From assembly GCA_956465555.1 (NCBI GenBank), contig OY101121.1, positions 1,202,722-1,266,721 of the forward strand: a stretch of 64,000 nt of DNA, given 5' to 3'. Positions 43,110 to 53,497 of the stretch are shown in pieces. Numbering within the stretch: the first letter of the stretch is position 1; each line of letters begins with the position of its first letter. The stretch is from Nitzschia sp. pyKryTriq1 (Eukaryota; Bacillariophyta; Bacillariophyceae; Bacillariales; Bacillariaceae). The notes below the pieces were generated by a model. The model worked only from the letters and a program-made list of their open reading frames with translations, did not search any database and was not told the origin of the DNA. A program made the position numbers and the translations under genes.

Positions 43110-46100
43110 ATGTCGTCGGCGCTGAAAACCACGGGGACGGTCTCCCGACCAACAGCGGTTGGAAGTGGAGACAGAAGCAAGAGTCTTCCCGTAAATGGCA
43201 CATCCGATGTGGAGAATGTGCTCAAAAGTCCTAGCAAGTTACGCCGAAAGATCCGAGAAAATCTGCAAAGAAGAGGAGGAGGCGACGGTAAACGAATTGA
43301 CCACCTTCGAAACCTGCTGTCGGAACGAAAAGCCCAACAGCGATACCTGACGAAGTTGATCCGGCGAGATAGCATGCATGGAAGTGAACACAGCGGCGTC
43401 GGGGAGGTGCCGCTTGGTGGTGGGAAAGAGGATGCATTGAGAGCATCAACTTTATATGAATTGACTGACGCGCAAAAGGAACAAATGGAAAACATGTCTG
43501 CCGCCATCAAAAGCGTCAAAAGGAAGATGGAGGAGTATAAGGAGCTGACCAACGCCTTTCCAATTGAGATCCGAATTGACAACCTCAGCTATACAGTCCC
43601 TGTTACGGAAAATTCCAACAAGATCCAGACGGTATACAACTCGAGCATCCTTTATAAGATTGTCAAATTTTGCAAGCATCTCGGTGCAGAGAGAGATCCA
43701 GAAGCATACAGCAACCCGACGAAGAAAGTCATACTCGATCAGATTTCGCTTACATTGAAACCTGGACGAATGTACTTGCTTCTGGGGCCACCAGCTTCTG
43801 GGAAAACTAGCTTGTTAAAGGCGATCGCTGGACGACTGTCGACCAAACGCGGAGAAGAAATGACGGGCCGTGTGACGTACAATGGAAGATCGTTCGAAGA
43901 CAAGACTCATTTCCATATTGAAAACGCCATTGCCTTTATCGACCAGTTGGATCGGCATTATCCTAGACTTACAGTTGACGAGACCTTTGAGTTCGCTTTC
44001 CAATGCAAGAGCGGAGGCACCCACCTCTCTCCTGAAATCCTAATGAAAGCCGCTGATGTGGACAAGGTCAACGCCTTAAAAGCAATGGCGAAACGAGCAG
44101 ACCAAGAACGACTATTTGTGAATTTGAATCTAGGCTCGCTTGGCCTTACGCAGGTGAGAGACACATTCGTCGGTGACGACGAAATTCGAGGGGTGAGCGG
44201 AGGACAGCGGCGACGAGTGACGGCGGGTGAGATGATGCTTGGGTTTACCCCCATCTTGTTCGGAGATGAAATATCCAATGGATTGGATGCAACTTCCACA
44301 TTTGAGATAATCCAGATATTGACCCAGATGTCCAAGGAGTTCCAGAGATTACGAGTCATTTCATTGCTCCAACCCAGCCCGGAGACTGTTGCTCTATTTG
44401 ATGAAATTATTCTGCTCGCTGAAGGAAAAGTTTTGTACGCTGGACCCATTGCCCAGGTAGAAGACTATTTCGCCAAGCTGGGATATCGAGCACCACCGTT
44501 CATGGATGCTGCTGACTTTCTCCAGCTTCTATCTACACCAGCCGACTGCGAGAATTTGTTTCGGCCACCCCCTGAAGTTGCCGAAACTCAGCCTAAGCCC
44601 TACAGTGCGGACCAGCTTGCCAAGCTCTTTCGGGAGAGCATCTACGGTGAACACATCAAGGCTAGTCTACGAGCTCCGTATAAACACGTATGGGGCAGTT
44701 CTCATGCTGGCGTTGAGGTTGAGGATGGAGTGGACCATCTTGATGATCGGAAATTTTATAGAAAATATGCAAACTCATTCCCTCGGTCCGTCGGTCTCAA
44801 TCTCAAGCGTAATGTGTTGCTCTGGCTTCGAGACCGCCGAGTTCTTATTGCAAACGCTGTAAAGAATGTAATCATGGGCGTCAGTGTGGGTGGCGTTTTC
44901 TTTCAAACCACTGACGTTGTGTCGGTTCTTGGTGTGCTTTTTCAAGGGATGCTTTTTATCATGCTTGGTGCTATGACGACGGCACCTGGATTTGTAGACG
45001 AGCGAACGATCTACTACAAGCAAGCAGATGCCAACTTCTTCTCTGCTTATCCATTTGTTTTTGGAAAGGCCGTGTCTAAACTACCTCAGGTAAGTCAGTC
45101 AGTGGGCTATGCTATGCGCTTTGGTCGGTCCCGTGAGTCCCATGACTAACGATTCATTCTACCGCATAGACAACAATGGACTGCTTCGCATTTGGTACCA
45201 TTTTATATTTTATGGTTGGACTGGCAAATACAGCTGCGAATTATTTCATTTTTATGGCAACCCTTGTTACATTCAGCGTCTTGATGAATGAACTTCTGTT
45301 TATGTTTGCCACGTATGCACGAACAAAAGATGCGGTCCAGGTGGCAAGTGCCTGCTTGGTATTCTTCTTCATCTTGTTTTCTGGTTTCATTATCGCCCCG
45401 GATATCGTCCCGGACTACTACACTTGGATCTACTGGTACAATCCAATGGCTTGGGCATACCGGGCATTGATCATCAATCAGTACAGGAGCCCGGAGTACA
45501 CACAGGTGGAAGGAGATAATATCTTGAGTTTTGCAGGCTTTGTGGACAACAATGGCGTTCCCTTTCCTGCTGACTGGATTGGGTATACTTTCTATTACAT
45601 GCTGGGGCATACGGTAATCACAATGTTGACATCGGCGGTAATCCTACAGAAAGTCCGTGTAAACAAGATTGCGGGCCTCACCGATGAACAAGTCGAAAGA
45701 CTCGTGTCCCAGGAAGGACAGTCGGCTGAACCTGCCGTCGAGACAAACATCTCCTTCAAACCTGTAGCGTTGACTTTTGAGGATATTTGCTACGATGTCA
45801 AGGCATCCACTGGGGGTGAAACACTGCGGCTCCTTAGCAACATTGATGGCGCATTCCGAACTGGTCGAATGTGTGCACTAATGGGGTCATCAGGCGCTGG
45901 GAAGACAACCTTGATGGATGTGATCGCACTTCGAAAGACGACCGGTAATGTTGAGGGTGATGTTCGGCTCAATGGATACCCCCAAGACCCTATTGCCTTC
46001 AGGCGCTGGTACGTCTCCAGGCTTATCTGGGCGTCTACTCTTTCAATTATCGTCTCACGCCGTTTTGCTTCTCAAAGCTCTGGATATGTCGAGCAATTCA

Positions 46101-47930
46101 ATACACTAACTCCTCAATTGACAGTTTGTGAGACCGTTTTGTTCTCTGCTCGACTGCGTCTTGATGCTCTCAAAGTCGAAACTGATGAACTAAAACGGGC
46201 ATTTGTCGACCAAGTGTTGAAAACTCTGGAGCTTACACCGCTTGCAGATGTGCTGGTTGGGAGCGCAGACGAAGGTGGACTAAGTTTTGAGCAGAGAAAG
46301 CGTCTTTCCATTGCTGTGGAGCTTGCAGCATCCCCGTCCATCCTGTTTCTGGATGAGGTAAGTAGTGTCATGGCCACGGTGATAGGCAATACTCAGACCA
46401 TGCTCTCAAAATATTCTTCTTCACCCACAGCCCACGACTGGATTGGATGCTCGAAGTGCTTTATTGGTAATCAAGCTTCTCCGAAAAATTGCTGATCAGG
46501 GGCGGACCATCTGTGCAACCATTCACCAACCTTCTTCCGCTGTATTTGAGATGTTTGTAAGTATTGTCGGCTGCTTCAAATTGTTTGCTCCAAAATTTTG
46601 GCGCTAACGCTTCTTCATCTCCCAGGACGACCTACTACTTCTGAAAAAAGGAGGAAAAGTTGTTTATTTTGGCGAGCTGGGTGATCAAAGCAAAGAACTC
46701 ATTCGATATTTTGAAGCGCACGGTGCCCAGCCAATCGAAATTGGCGATAACCCTGCCAATTGGATGCTGAGAGAAATCCAGTCTGAAACCAATCCAAAGG
46801 ATCTAGTCGAGGAATACCTCAATTCAGAAGAGTACAATACTCTGAAAGCGAAACTAGCTGACGTGAGGAGCACTCAGATTCCAGAACTTGAGATCACCTT
46901 TCCGACACAGTTTGCAGCGCCAGCTGATCTGAGACAAAGGCTGATGAATAAACGCCTTCAAACAATCTATTGGCGGTCCCCGGCCTACAATCTTTCCCGG
47001 CTCCTGGTTTGCTCTGTCATTGCTTTCATTCTCGCTTCTGTTTTCCTTGGAACTCGTCACCCCGAGCTCTTGACAGAATCAGACATGAGAGCATCGTTAT
47101 CTGTGATTTTCTTGTCTTTTATCATCATTGGTATTCTCTCCATAACCTCTGTGCTCCCCGTTATGCTTTCTATTCGAGATGTGTTTTACCGACATCGCTC
47201 GGCTGGTATGCTGGATAATGTTTCCCTCGGCTGGGCACTTGGAACAGCCGAGAAGTGGTTCATTGTACTGGCCTCGTTTCTTTTTTGTTTGGTATTTCTC
47301 GGTGTTTCTGGAATCTCGACTGGCCTGATGAGAAGAGCTTTACGCTTTTGGGTGAGTGCTCATTATTTTGTACTCCTATTTTCCGAAAAAGCCACCGTGA
47401 CAACTAAGCGTAGAATCGCGCGCTGACCTTTTGTTTCGTTTTCTTTCTCATTACAGGGTATATTTACTTTCAACTTGGCAATCTATTCTTACTTTGGGCA
47501 AGCTTTCATGTGCCTGGTACCGAGCATGACGACGGCCCAGATTCTGGCCAGCGTCTTCATTGGGCTCAATAATTTCTTCTCGGGCCTCATTGTTCGGCCT
47601 CAATTCATGACGGGTTTCTTTGAACTCACATACTGGATAACTCCAGGACACTACGTGTACGAAGGTCTCGTGCTGGCGCAGTATCATGCCGACCAACGCA
47701 CAGTTATAGCTGTGAACGGTAGTGAATTCTACGACTATCTTGAATGCGAAGACTACACCACCCCACAGCCCTGCAACGGAACGGTCGAGCAATATATCTA
47801 TGTGTTCTTTGGCGGACGGTTCAACAAGCAAAATGAGCTCCAAGATATTTTGGTGCTTGCGTTGTTCTTGGTGACTGCTAGAGTCATGACATTTTACGCG
47901 CTCAAAAAGTTCAATTTTTCCAACACGTAG
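43110..47930 (+). CDS. Full-size PDR/ABCG transporter
   Basis: Six exons (43110-45089, 45170-46008, 46078-46357, 46431-46556, 46626-47351, 47457-47930) give 1474 residues in the order NBD1-TMD1-NBD2-TMD2, the reverse ABC layout of pleiotropic drug resistance transporters. NBD1: Walker A GPPASGKT (226-233), signature VSGGQRRRVTAGE, Walker B ILFGDEIS. NBD2: Walker A GSSGAGKTT near residue 899, signature-like LSFEQRKRLSIAVEL, Walker B ILFLDE split by intron 3, then PTTGLDARSA. GYVEQF and TICATIHQPSS are typical of PDR NBD2. NBD2 has FEQRK instead of SGGQR, common in one half of this subfamily. The start is the ATG at 43110; an in-frame GTG lies six bases upstream. Intron 2 (69 bases) is in frame and free of stops. 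Expected to export hydrophobic compounds or lipids at the plasma membrane. Confidence 0.93.
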
Positions 47931-48048
47931 TCTGGAATTGAGCACTGGATAAGCAGCCCTGAGTTAATGGCATGTACGAATAAGATCAGCAGCTTGTTGC
48001 CGTCTACAGTATAATTATTATTCTAGAACTCCAGAACGCTTGCTATTT

Positions 48049-49035
48049 TTACTTCTGAGCGGCTTCAGCTCTCGTCAGTAGTTCTCGCAGATATTCCGCC
48101 TGTACTCGTTGCGCCGTGGATCCATTTTCAAGACCCAACACGACCGTTTCCATAGTCCTTTGAATTTCGGTAATCAAGGCAGACGGTTTGATGTCCTCCT
48201 TGGTAGCCTTTCGAATTTCCGAATCCCACTGGTCGGTGTCTACGGTGAGCAACTTATCAAAGAGCTTGGAGGCAGGCGTAGGCTCAGTACCTTCGGAAAG
48301 AAGTTTCCGTGCTCTTACAATCTGGACCCCGCTGTACATTTGTAGAACTTTTTGGAGAATAGTGACCATGCCGTCCATTCCATCTTCGTGGCTCTTGTTC
48401 ATCCATGCATCCACCGTTGATAAGAAACCCTCGTCCAAAGATGAAGGCTCCAAACCTTCCAATGTTTTTCGCATCGCCTCCACTTGTGCAGGAAGTAGTG
48501 GTACCAAAAACTCCCCCGTCTTTGGCTCGGCCGCCGCCTTGACGACATCTTCCACTTCTTTCGCTCGTTCGTCCAACTGTTCTACGGTCGTTTCCACTAC
48601 AGCTTCGAGTGTCGCTACGAGATTCGAGGCCAGCGCCGCCAACTTTTCCTTTTCCATAGCATCCTTGGCTGCATCCATTCGTTCTGCAATTCGAATAAAA
48701 AACTTGGGACTCGAAATGACTCGAAAGGCCCGTCGGACGGCATTGGGCAGTTCGTATGGTTTGGCATTCGACAATTTGGTGATCATTTCGTCCATGATTT
48801 CGAGATCCCTCGCGGTGGGAGTCACTTGATTTCCTTCAATGCGAGAACGTTTCGGAATAGGAGCCTCGTCATCTCCTCCTTTATTTTTTGCAAGATGCAA
48901 GTCGGTCTTCTTTCGACTAGACGACACAACTTGTTGCAAGAGTGCTGAATAATGGTGGAGCGAGACACCGACCGAGAAAGCATTCGCCGCCTCGAGCGTG
49001 GAGAAAAAGGCAATGGCAAGCGCAGAAACCTTCAT
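48049..49035 (-). CDS. Plastid-targeted protein, function unknown
   Basis: From the ATG at 49035 (longer frames use only TTG), 328 residues. The start MKVSALAIAFFSTLEAANA|F SVGV is a signal peptide followed by a Phe at the cleavage site, close to the ASAF-type motif that sends diatom proteins through four membranes into the plastid. A Ser/Lys-rich transit-like part follows. The mature protein is almost all helical: ARDLEIMDEMITKLSNAKPY, AVRRAFRVISSPKFFIRIAE, a long alanine/glutamate-rich stretch and LLPAQVEAMRKTLEGLEP. No catalytic motif or membrane helix is visible. I do not recognise the family. It converges with the PDR gene and diverges from the ArfGAP gene. Confidence 0.65.
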   Translation of the reverse strand: MKVSALAIAFFSTLEAANAFSVGVSLHHYSALLQQVVSSSRKKTDLHLAKNKGGDDEAPIPKRSRIEGNQVTPTARDLEIMDEMITKLSNAKPYELPNAVRRAFRVISSPKFFIRIAERMDAAKDAMEKEKLAALASNLVATLEAVVETTVEQLDERAKEVEDVVKAAAEPKTGEFLVPLLPAQVEAMRKTLEGLEPSSLDEGFLSTVDAWMNKSHEDGMDGMVTILQKVLQMYSGVQIVRARKLLSEGTEPTPASKLFDKLLTVDTDQWDSEIRKATKEDIKPSALITEIQRTMETVVLGLENGSTAQRVQAEYLRELLTRAEAAQK

Positions 49036-49558
49036 GACTTTTTTATTTACGACCGGTGGAAAAGATCTGGGTATTTCAAACAATAGAAATGGGAATGTGC
49101 TCCAATATTATTTGTACTGTACTGTACAATATAATGGATGGATGGATGTGGCGTCGATGTGGAACGAAGAATGATGAAGCATTATTGAGCATGTGGCGCC
49201 GTCGTCGATCTCTACGCCGGTATGACGTACTTCAACCACTTTCTACGACCATCCGTCGTCCGTTTTAAGTCGAAGCGCTCGAATCACGAATAGTCGGTCC
49301 CGGTTACAGAAGACCGTTGAATGCCGACGACGATCTCGGTTCGTCGTTCGCTCGCAACGCCACGAAAAAGTTTGCTCTTTTGCGTGCCTTTGTTTTATTC
49401 GCTCGTTCCTACTGTCAGGTTTCATCTTTCATCTTTGTCGTCTCTACCGTACTCTCTACCCTACCTGTACATCTCCGCTCTTGGCATTCTCTGTCTACCT
49501 TACGAGTACGCAACAGGAGTGAAGTCAAAGCAGGTTATCACAACTCAATTCAATCATC
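49036..49558. promoter_or_regulatory. Divergent promoter region
   Basis: 523 bases between divergent start codons. A GTACTGTACTGTAC tract is at about 49112-49127, and a TCTACCGTACTCTACC tract near 49443. No gene. Confidence 0.4.
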
Positions 49559-50724
49559 ATGTCCCGACCTTATCAACACCAAGACTCGGGCAACGTGCGA
49601 AATGACGGTACCGTGACAGCCGCTGGCAACGGTCAAGTGTGCATTCCCACAAAGGACAAGAATCTGCAATTCAAGAAAATCAAGGCTATCTCGACCAACC
49701 AAGTTTGCTTTGATTGCCCTGCTCCGCGGCCGACCTGGGCCTCGGTCACGTACGGTACGTTGTCTATCACCCAGATAGCAAACCATCACCGACGGACTTT
49801 CAAAAGGCCAATTTTGGCGAACTCTTTCTCTCTCTGAACGATTCCTTCTTTGTTATATTGCATGCATTGTTCATTCTTGATTGGTGTGTATATGTTATAG
49901 GAGTCTTTTTGTGTTTGGATTGTTCAGCGACTCACCGAAGTATGGGAGTTCACACTACGTTTGTGAGAAGTGTTGATTTGGATGAATGGACGCAGCGTCA
50001 AATTGATGCCATGCGATTGGGTGGAAACGGCAACGCCCGACAATTCTTTCGGCAACACGGGCTTACGGACATGCACACGAAAATTGAAAAGAAGTATACT
50101 TCCAAAGCCGCAGTATCTTACAAAGCAGAGCTTGCCAAGCAAGTGGAAGCTGCAGCCGCGCAGCGAGGAGAAGGCACAACAACTTCCTCCGATAATGTGG
50201 AACAGGCTGGAACCTTGTTGGAGAATTTAGCGTTGCAAAGTAAACAGGAGGCGGCAGCGGCCTTGGTGGATTTGCAGAAGTCATCCAAGCCGGCAGTGGG
50301 TGCCGCGCAGCCCAAGGGGGTCCTGGCGTCGCAGAATGTTGCCGCGCGAGGAAAATTAGTAGTCACACCGCCCACGAGTGGAAATGCTCCAGTGATGCGA
50401 AAACCAGCTTCCAAAGCGTCAAGTTCCATGTTGTTGAAAAAGAAAACTTCGTCGGGAAGTGTGGGCCTACGTGTCAACAAATTGAGTATGAAAGGTGCCG
50501 GTGGTGAGGAAGAGGATGCATTTGGTGACATTGGGGCAATCGATGATCCTACTCCCGCACCAGCCCCTGTAGTAGAAGCACCCAAGCCAGTAGTGGTCGC
50601 TCCTCCACCCAAGCCCGCTCCGGCACCTGCCCCTGCTCCTCCACCCGAACCGGTTCAATCTTCCATGCAACAAGGAATGAGCAAACTCAAGGCAATGAAC
50701 ACTGATTTCTTTTCGGGTATTTGA
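49559..50724 (+). CDS. ArfGAP2/3-type Arf GTPase-activating protein
   Basis: Two exons, 49559-49754 and 49901-50724, encode 339 residues; the splice lies in the zinc finger and restores TYG|VFLCLDC. The finger is C50-x2-C53-x16-C70-x2-C73, the ArfGAP spacing, followed by SATHRSMGVHTTFVRSVDLD with the catalytic arginine in HRSMG, and EWTQRQIDAMRLGGNGNARQ, a family block. The C-terminal half is Ala/Lys/Pro-rich with the KxSSML and GGEEEDAFGDIGAID segments seen in Glo3/ArfGAP2/3 proteins, which act in COPI vesicle formation at the Golgi (established). The last residues MSKLKAMNTDFFSGI could be a membrane-binding helix. An additional ATG-free frame through the intron is a shadow. Confidence 0.92.
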
Positions 50725-50971
50725 GAAAGGTTGCTTTTACATACAGAGGGTGGTGGCACTGGAAACGCTTCGTCCGGAGGAATGCATCGGAAAACATCAT
50801 TATTATTTGCAATCTGTCGACTAGTAGAAGAAACTTTGTAACTCTAGACTACGTGTAGTACCCTGGAGTGCGAAATAAAAAAATACGTAGATTGTATGTG
50901 ATACCAAGATCGTGTTCTCATCGGCAAGCTACTATCTATGACAGAAACAACAAGAAGTGTTCTTGTTATCG

Positions 50972-52867
50972 CTAAGAAATCATCTTGGAAGCCACCAATG
51001 GTAGAGTTTCAAGAGGCTTGCTGTTGTCGCCGTATCGTCGTTTCCAAAAGGATGGTATCCATGACCAGATCCCCACAGGCCATCCCGCATCCATGGCCCA
51101 GTACACGGGGTATTGTCTTTGCTCAGATAAGTTATTAATGACAATGGAGCTTCCAATCGCCATCAGGTTGGCGACCAACACAAGCGCAGCAGACATCGCA
51201 CTCGACGAAAATGTGGTCACACCGGGACGATAGTGGTCCAACATGGCGACCATCGCCGCGGCGGCGGGAGGATGGGCGATTCCCAACTTGGTCATGCTTG
51301 CCACCCCAATGCCTACTGCGAGGGGCAATACCTTGGTCGAAGACCATGCTAGACAATCCAACAAGACGTATTGACACAGTAAGGTTGTTCCAAGGCAGAT
51401 GCATTGACCGTATAATATGGCGCGGGGCTGTGAGGCTGGAGCAGCAGTCAGGCTGAACTGCAATGTCAATAGGGCACCAAAAGGAGCTAACACCAACTTG
51501 CCGTCGCTCAGCAACGAAAAGAAGCGAGAGGACAGCAGGTTGCAGAATCCCACCAAGGCCGTCAACGTTGAAAATACACCCACAAAGGTCCATATTGCAT
51601 TGATCCAGGGCAATGAGGGAGGAGGATGAATCGCACCCCCTCTCGATTTGTCTACGACTGACAATACACGGTACTTGGCCCCATCCTTCAAACACATAGA
51701 CCAGGATCGAATGGTGTCAATGATAATTTCCGTACAGGCGATCCACGGTTTCACGACAACCTCCCGAATGGATTTCCCCAGCACGGAATCGGACGGGGTG
51801 CGTTGAAATTTGAAAAATGAACGTTGATACGAGTCTCGGCGGTCTACGGATCGGGGGCCGTCTCTTCCTCGATACTTCGGAGATCCCGGCAAAGTCATAA
51901 ATGCCCGGAAACAACTCCATTTCGTCTTGACACGACCCAATACGGCGCGGGATCGTTGCCATTTGAGCTGGACGGATGCTTGTCGAGGTCGAGCCATCGC
52001 CGACGCGGTGCCAATGTGTTGCGTCGCCATTCGAAGAAACTGAACATTGGACGTCTCGTTCAGCATATTCTCATCCGCAGTTTCTCGGGCAAAGTACAGT
52101 ACGATACCATGATGACCACCCGGTATCTCAAAAGGAACGCCCGTCACTTTTCCGAAACCAGCCTCTTCAAAAACTACCATCCGTTCGTAGGGTGGCTGGA
52201 GCGGATCTGATGTTATGTCGTGAAGATTCCTCCATATCAACGATCCACAGTCGTTGGCAGTACCAAGCGAGAGAAAATACCCAGCCAGACCAACTCCTGC
52301 CACCTGGGGTGAAGCTTCTACGTATCGCTGATGAGTAGGATCTACCAAACGATCCAAGGCTTCTGAAGTATTTTGTTGGCAATAAAGCGGACTAGTCCAC
52401 AGAACCGAGTGCAAAATTTGACCCCGATTAATCTGGCTGGTCCGTCGTAGCACTCCACCAGCAACATTCGCATCGATGCACCAAACATCGACCGCAATAA
52501 TACCAAAAGAGAACAAACCCGCTTCCTCCGCCGCTCGATACACTCTTAATCTATCTATGTCCTGAGCACAGTGTTCCAATCTAGTTGTTCTTGTTGGCAA
52601 TATAGAGTCCTGTCGTTGGTCCGTATGGGAGTGCCCCGAAAATGATGCATCAGACCTGGTGGAGTGATCCAATAGTCTCGAATTGTTTACAAAGGAAGTA
52701 AACGATGATGATGAGGTGTTTCTTGAAAAGGGTAGCGTAGCAGTGGTTCCGTAGGAACGCTGCGAGGAGTGTAAGTGGTTGGAAACATTCTGATCGTCAC
52801 CGCTACTTCTTGTTAGCGGTGGTAACAACAGGCTGTCGGAACTTAAGCTCCGAGAGGCAGAATCCAT
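50972..52867 (-). CDS. GAF-like domain fused to HPP-family membrane protein
   Basis: 631 residues, no intron. Residues 1-100 are Ser/Thr-rich and disordered. Residues about 108-292 resemble a GAF sensor domain: ..EEAGLFSFGIIAVDVWCID.., ..QVAGVGLAGYFLSLG.., then FGKVTGVPFEIPGGHHGIVL and YFARE, the typical final strands. After a basic linker, residues about 420-580 form an HPP membrane domain with several hydrophobic helices and the eponymous motif in LGIAHPPAAAAM (HPP at 531-533). Plant and cyanobacterial HPP proteins are linked to plastid nitrite transport (established knowledge), usually without such a sensor. The start codon is followed directly by the low-complexity part; no plastid presequence is visible. 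Cargo and ligand are unknown. Convergent with ArfGAP, divergent from the dynamin gene. Confidence 0.7.
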   Translation of the reverse strand: MDSASRSLSSDSLLLPPLTRSSGDDQNVSNHLHSSQRSYGTTATLPFSRNTSSSSFTSFVNNSRLLDHSTRSDASFSGHSHTDQRQDSILPTRTTRLEHCAQDIDRLRVYRAAEEAGLFSFGIIAVDVWCIDANVAGGVLRRTSQINRGQILHSVLWTSPLYCQQNTSEALDRLVDPTHQRYVEASPQVAGVGLAGYFLSLGTANDCGSLIWRNLHDITSDPLQPPYERMVVFEEAGFGKVTGVPFEIPGGHHGIVLYFARETADENMLNETSNVQFLRMATQHIGTASAMARPRQASVQLKWQRSRAVLGRVKTKWSCFRAFMTLPGSPKYRGRDGPRSVDRRDSYQRSFFKFQRTPSDSVLGKSIREVVVKPWIACTEIIIDTIRSWSMCLKDGAKYRVLSVVDKSRGGAIHPPPSLPWINAIWTFVGVFSTLTALVGFCNLLSSRFFSLLSDGKLVLAPFGALLTLQFSLTAAPASQPRAILYGQCICLGTTLLCQYVLLDCLAWSSTKVLPLAVGIGVASMTKLGIAHPPAAAAMVAMLDHYRPGVTTFSSSAMSAALVLVANLMAIGSSIVINNLSEQRQYPVYWAMDAGWPVGIWSWIPSFWKRRYGDNSKPLETLPLVASKMIS

Positions 52868-53497
52868 TTTTGCTTGTAGTGACCTATTTCGTTTTTGCTA
52901 GCCAAACGGAAGCTACCAGCAAGAACTAGAACGACAATGAGCCAACTTTACAAGTACATGAATTGCTTTGTTGAGATGAGAGAAAAAACGCGACACGCGA
53001 CGACATGTGGTATGGATACCGGTAGACTATGATACGTGAAAGATGAGGTAGGGCCGAGTAAAATAAATATGCCTCCGCAGAGGCGAAGCAGAAGAATTCT
53101 TTTTTAGCAACCCACGCCCGCCCGCCCCCCGCCATCAATGGGAATCTGGAATTTCAAAACAGAGGAGTCTTTCGATGATGATGATGAAGATGATTGATGA
53201 TGATCTTCTTCTGCTTCCTGCCTAACTAAATTTCTTCCGCCAACGTCATCGACCCGATTTTGAATTTCTTCTTGACCGTTACAGATGCGCGCTCGCCTGC
53301 CCGGAGTTTGAACCAACCGACTTCTACCGGTATCATACGCGTTTCTACGCAGTACGAGAAAATCGCCGCGCGGAAGCTTCCTGCGTCAAATTTCCAAATC
53401 AACAGCACCAACATCACCATCGTCAACAACAACATTTTCTTTTGCTTTTGTTCTACTTCGTAGCATCCATTTTTACTTACCACACATTAGCAGAAAG
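52868..53497. promoter_or_regulatory. Divergent promoter region (HPP protein / dynamin)
   Basis: 630 bases between divergent start codons, with TACCGGTA at 53017-53024 and 53325-53332 and a GAT microsatellite at 53174-53200. No gene is supported. Confidence 0.4.
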
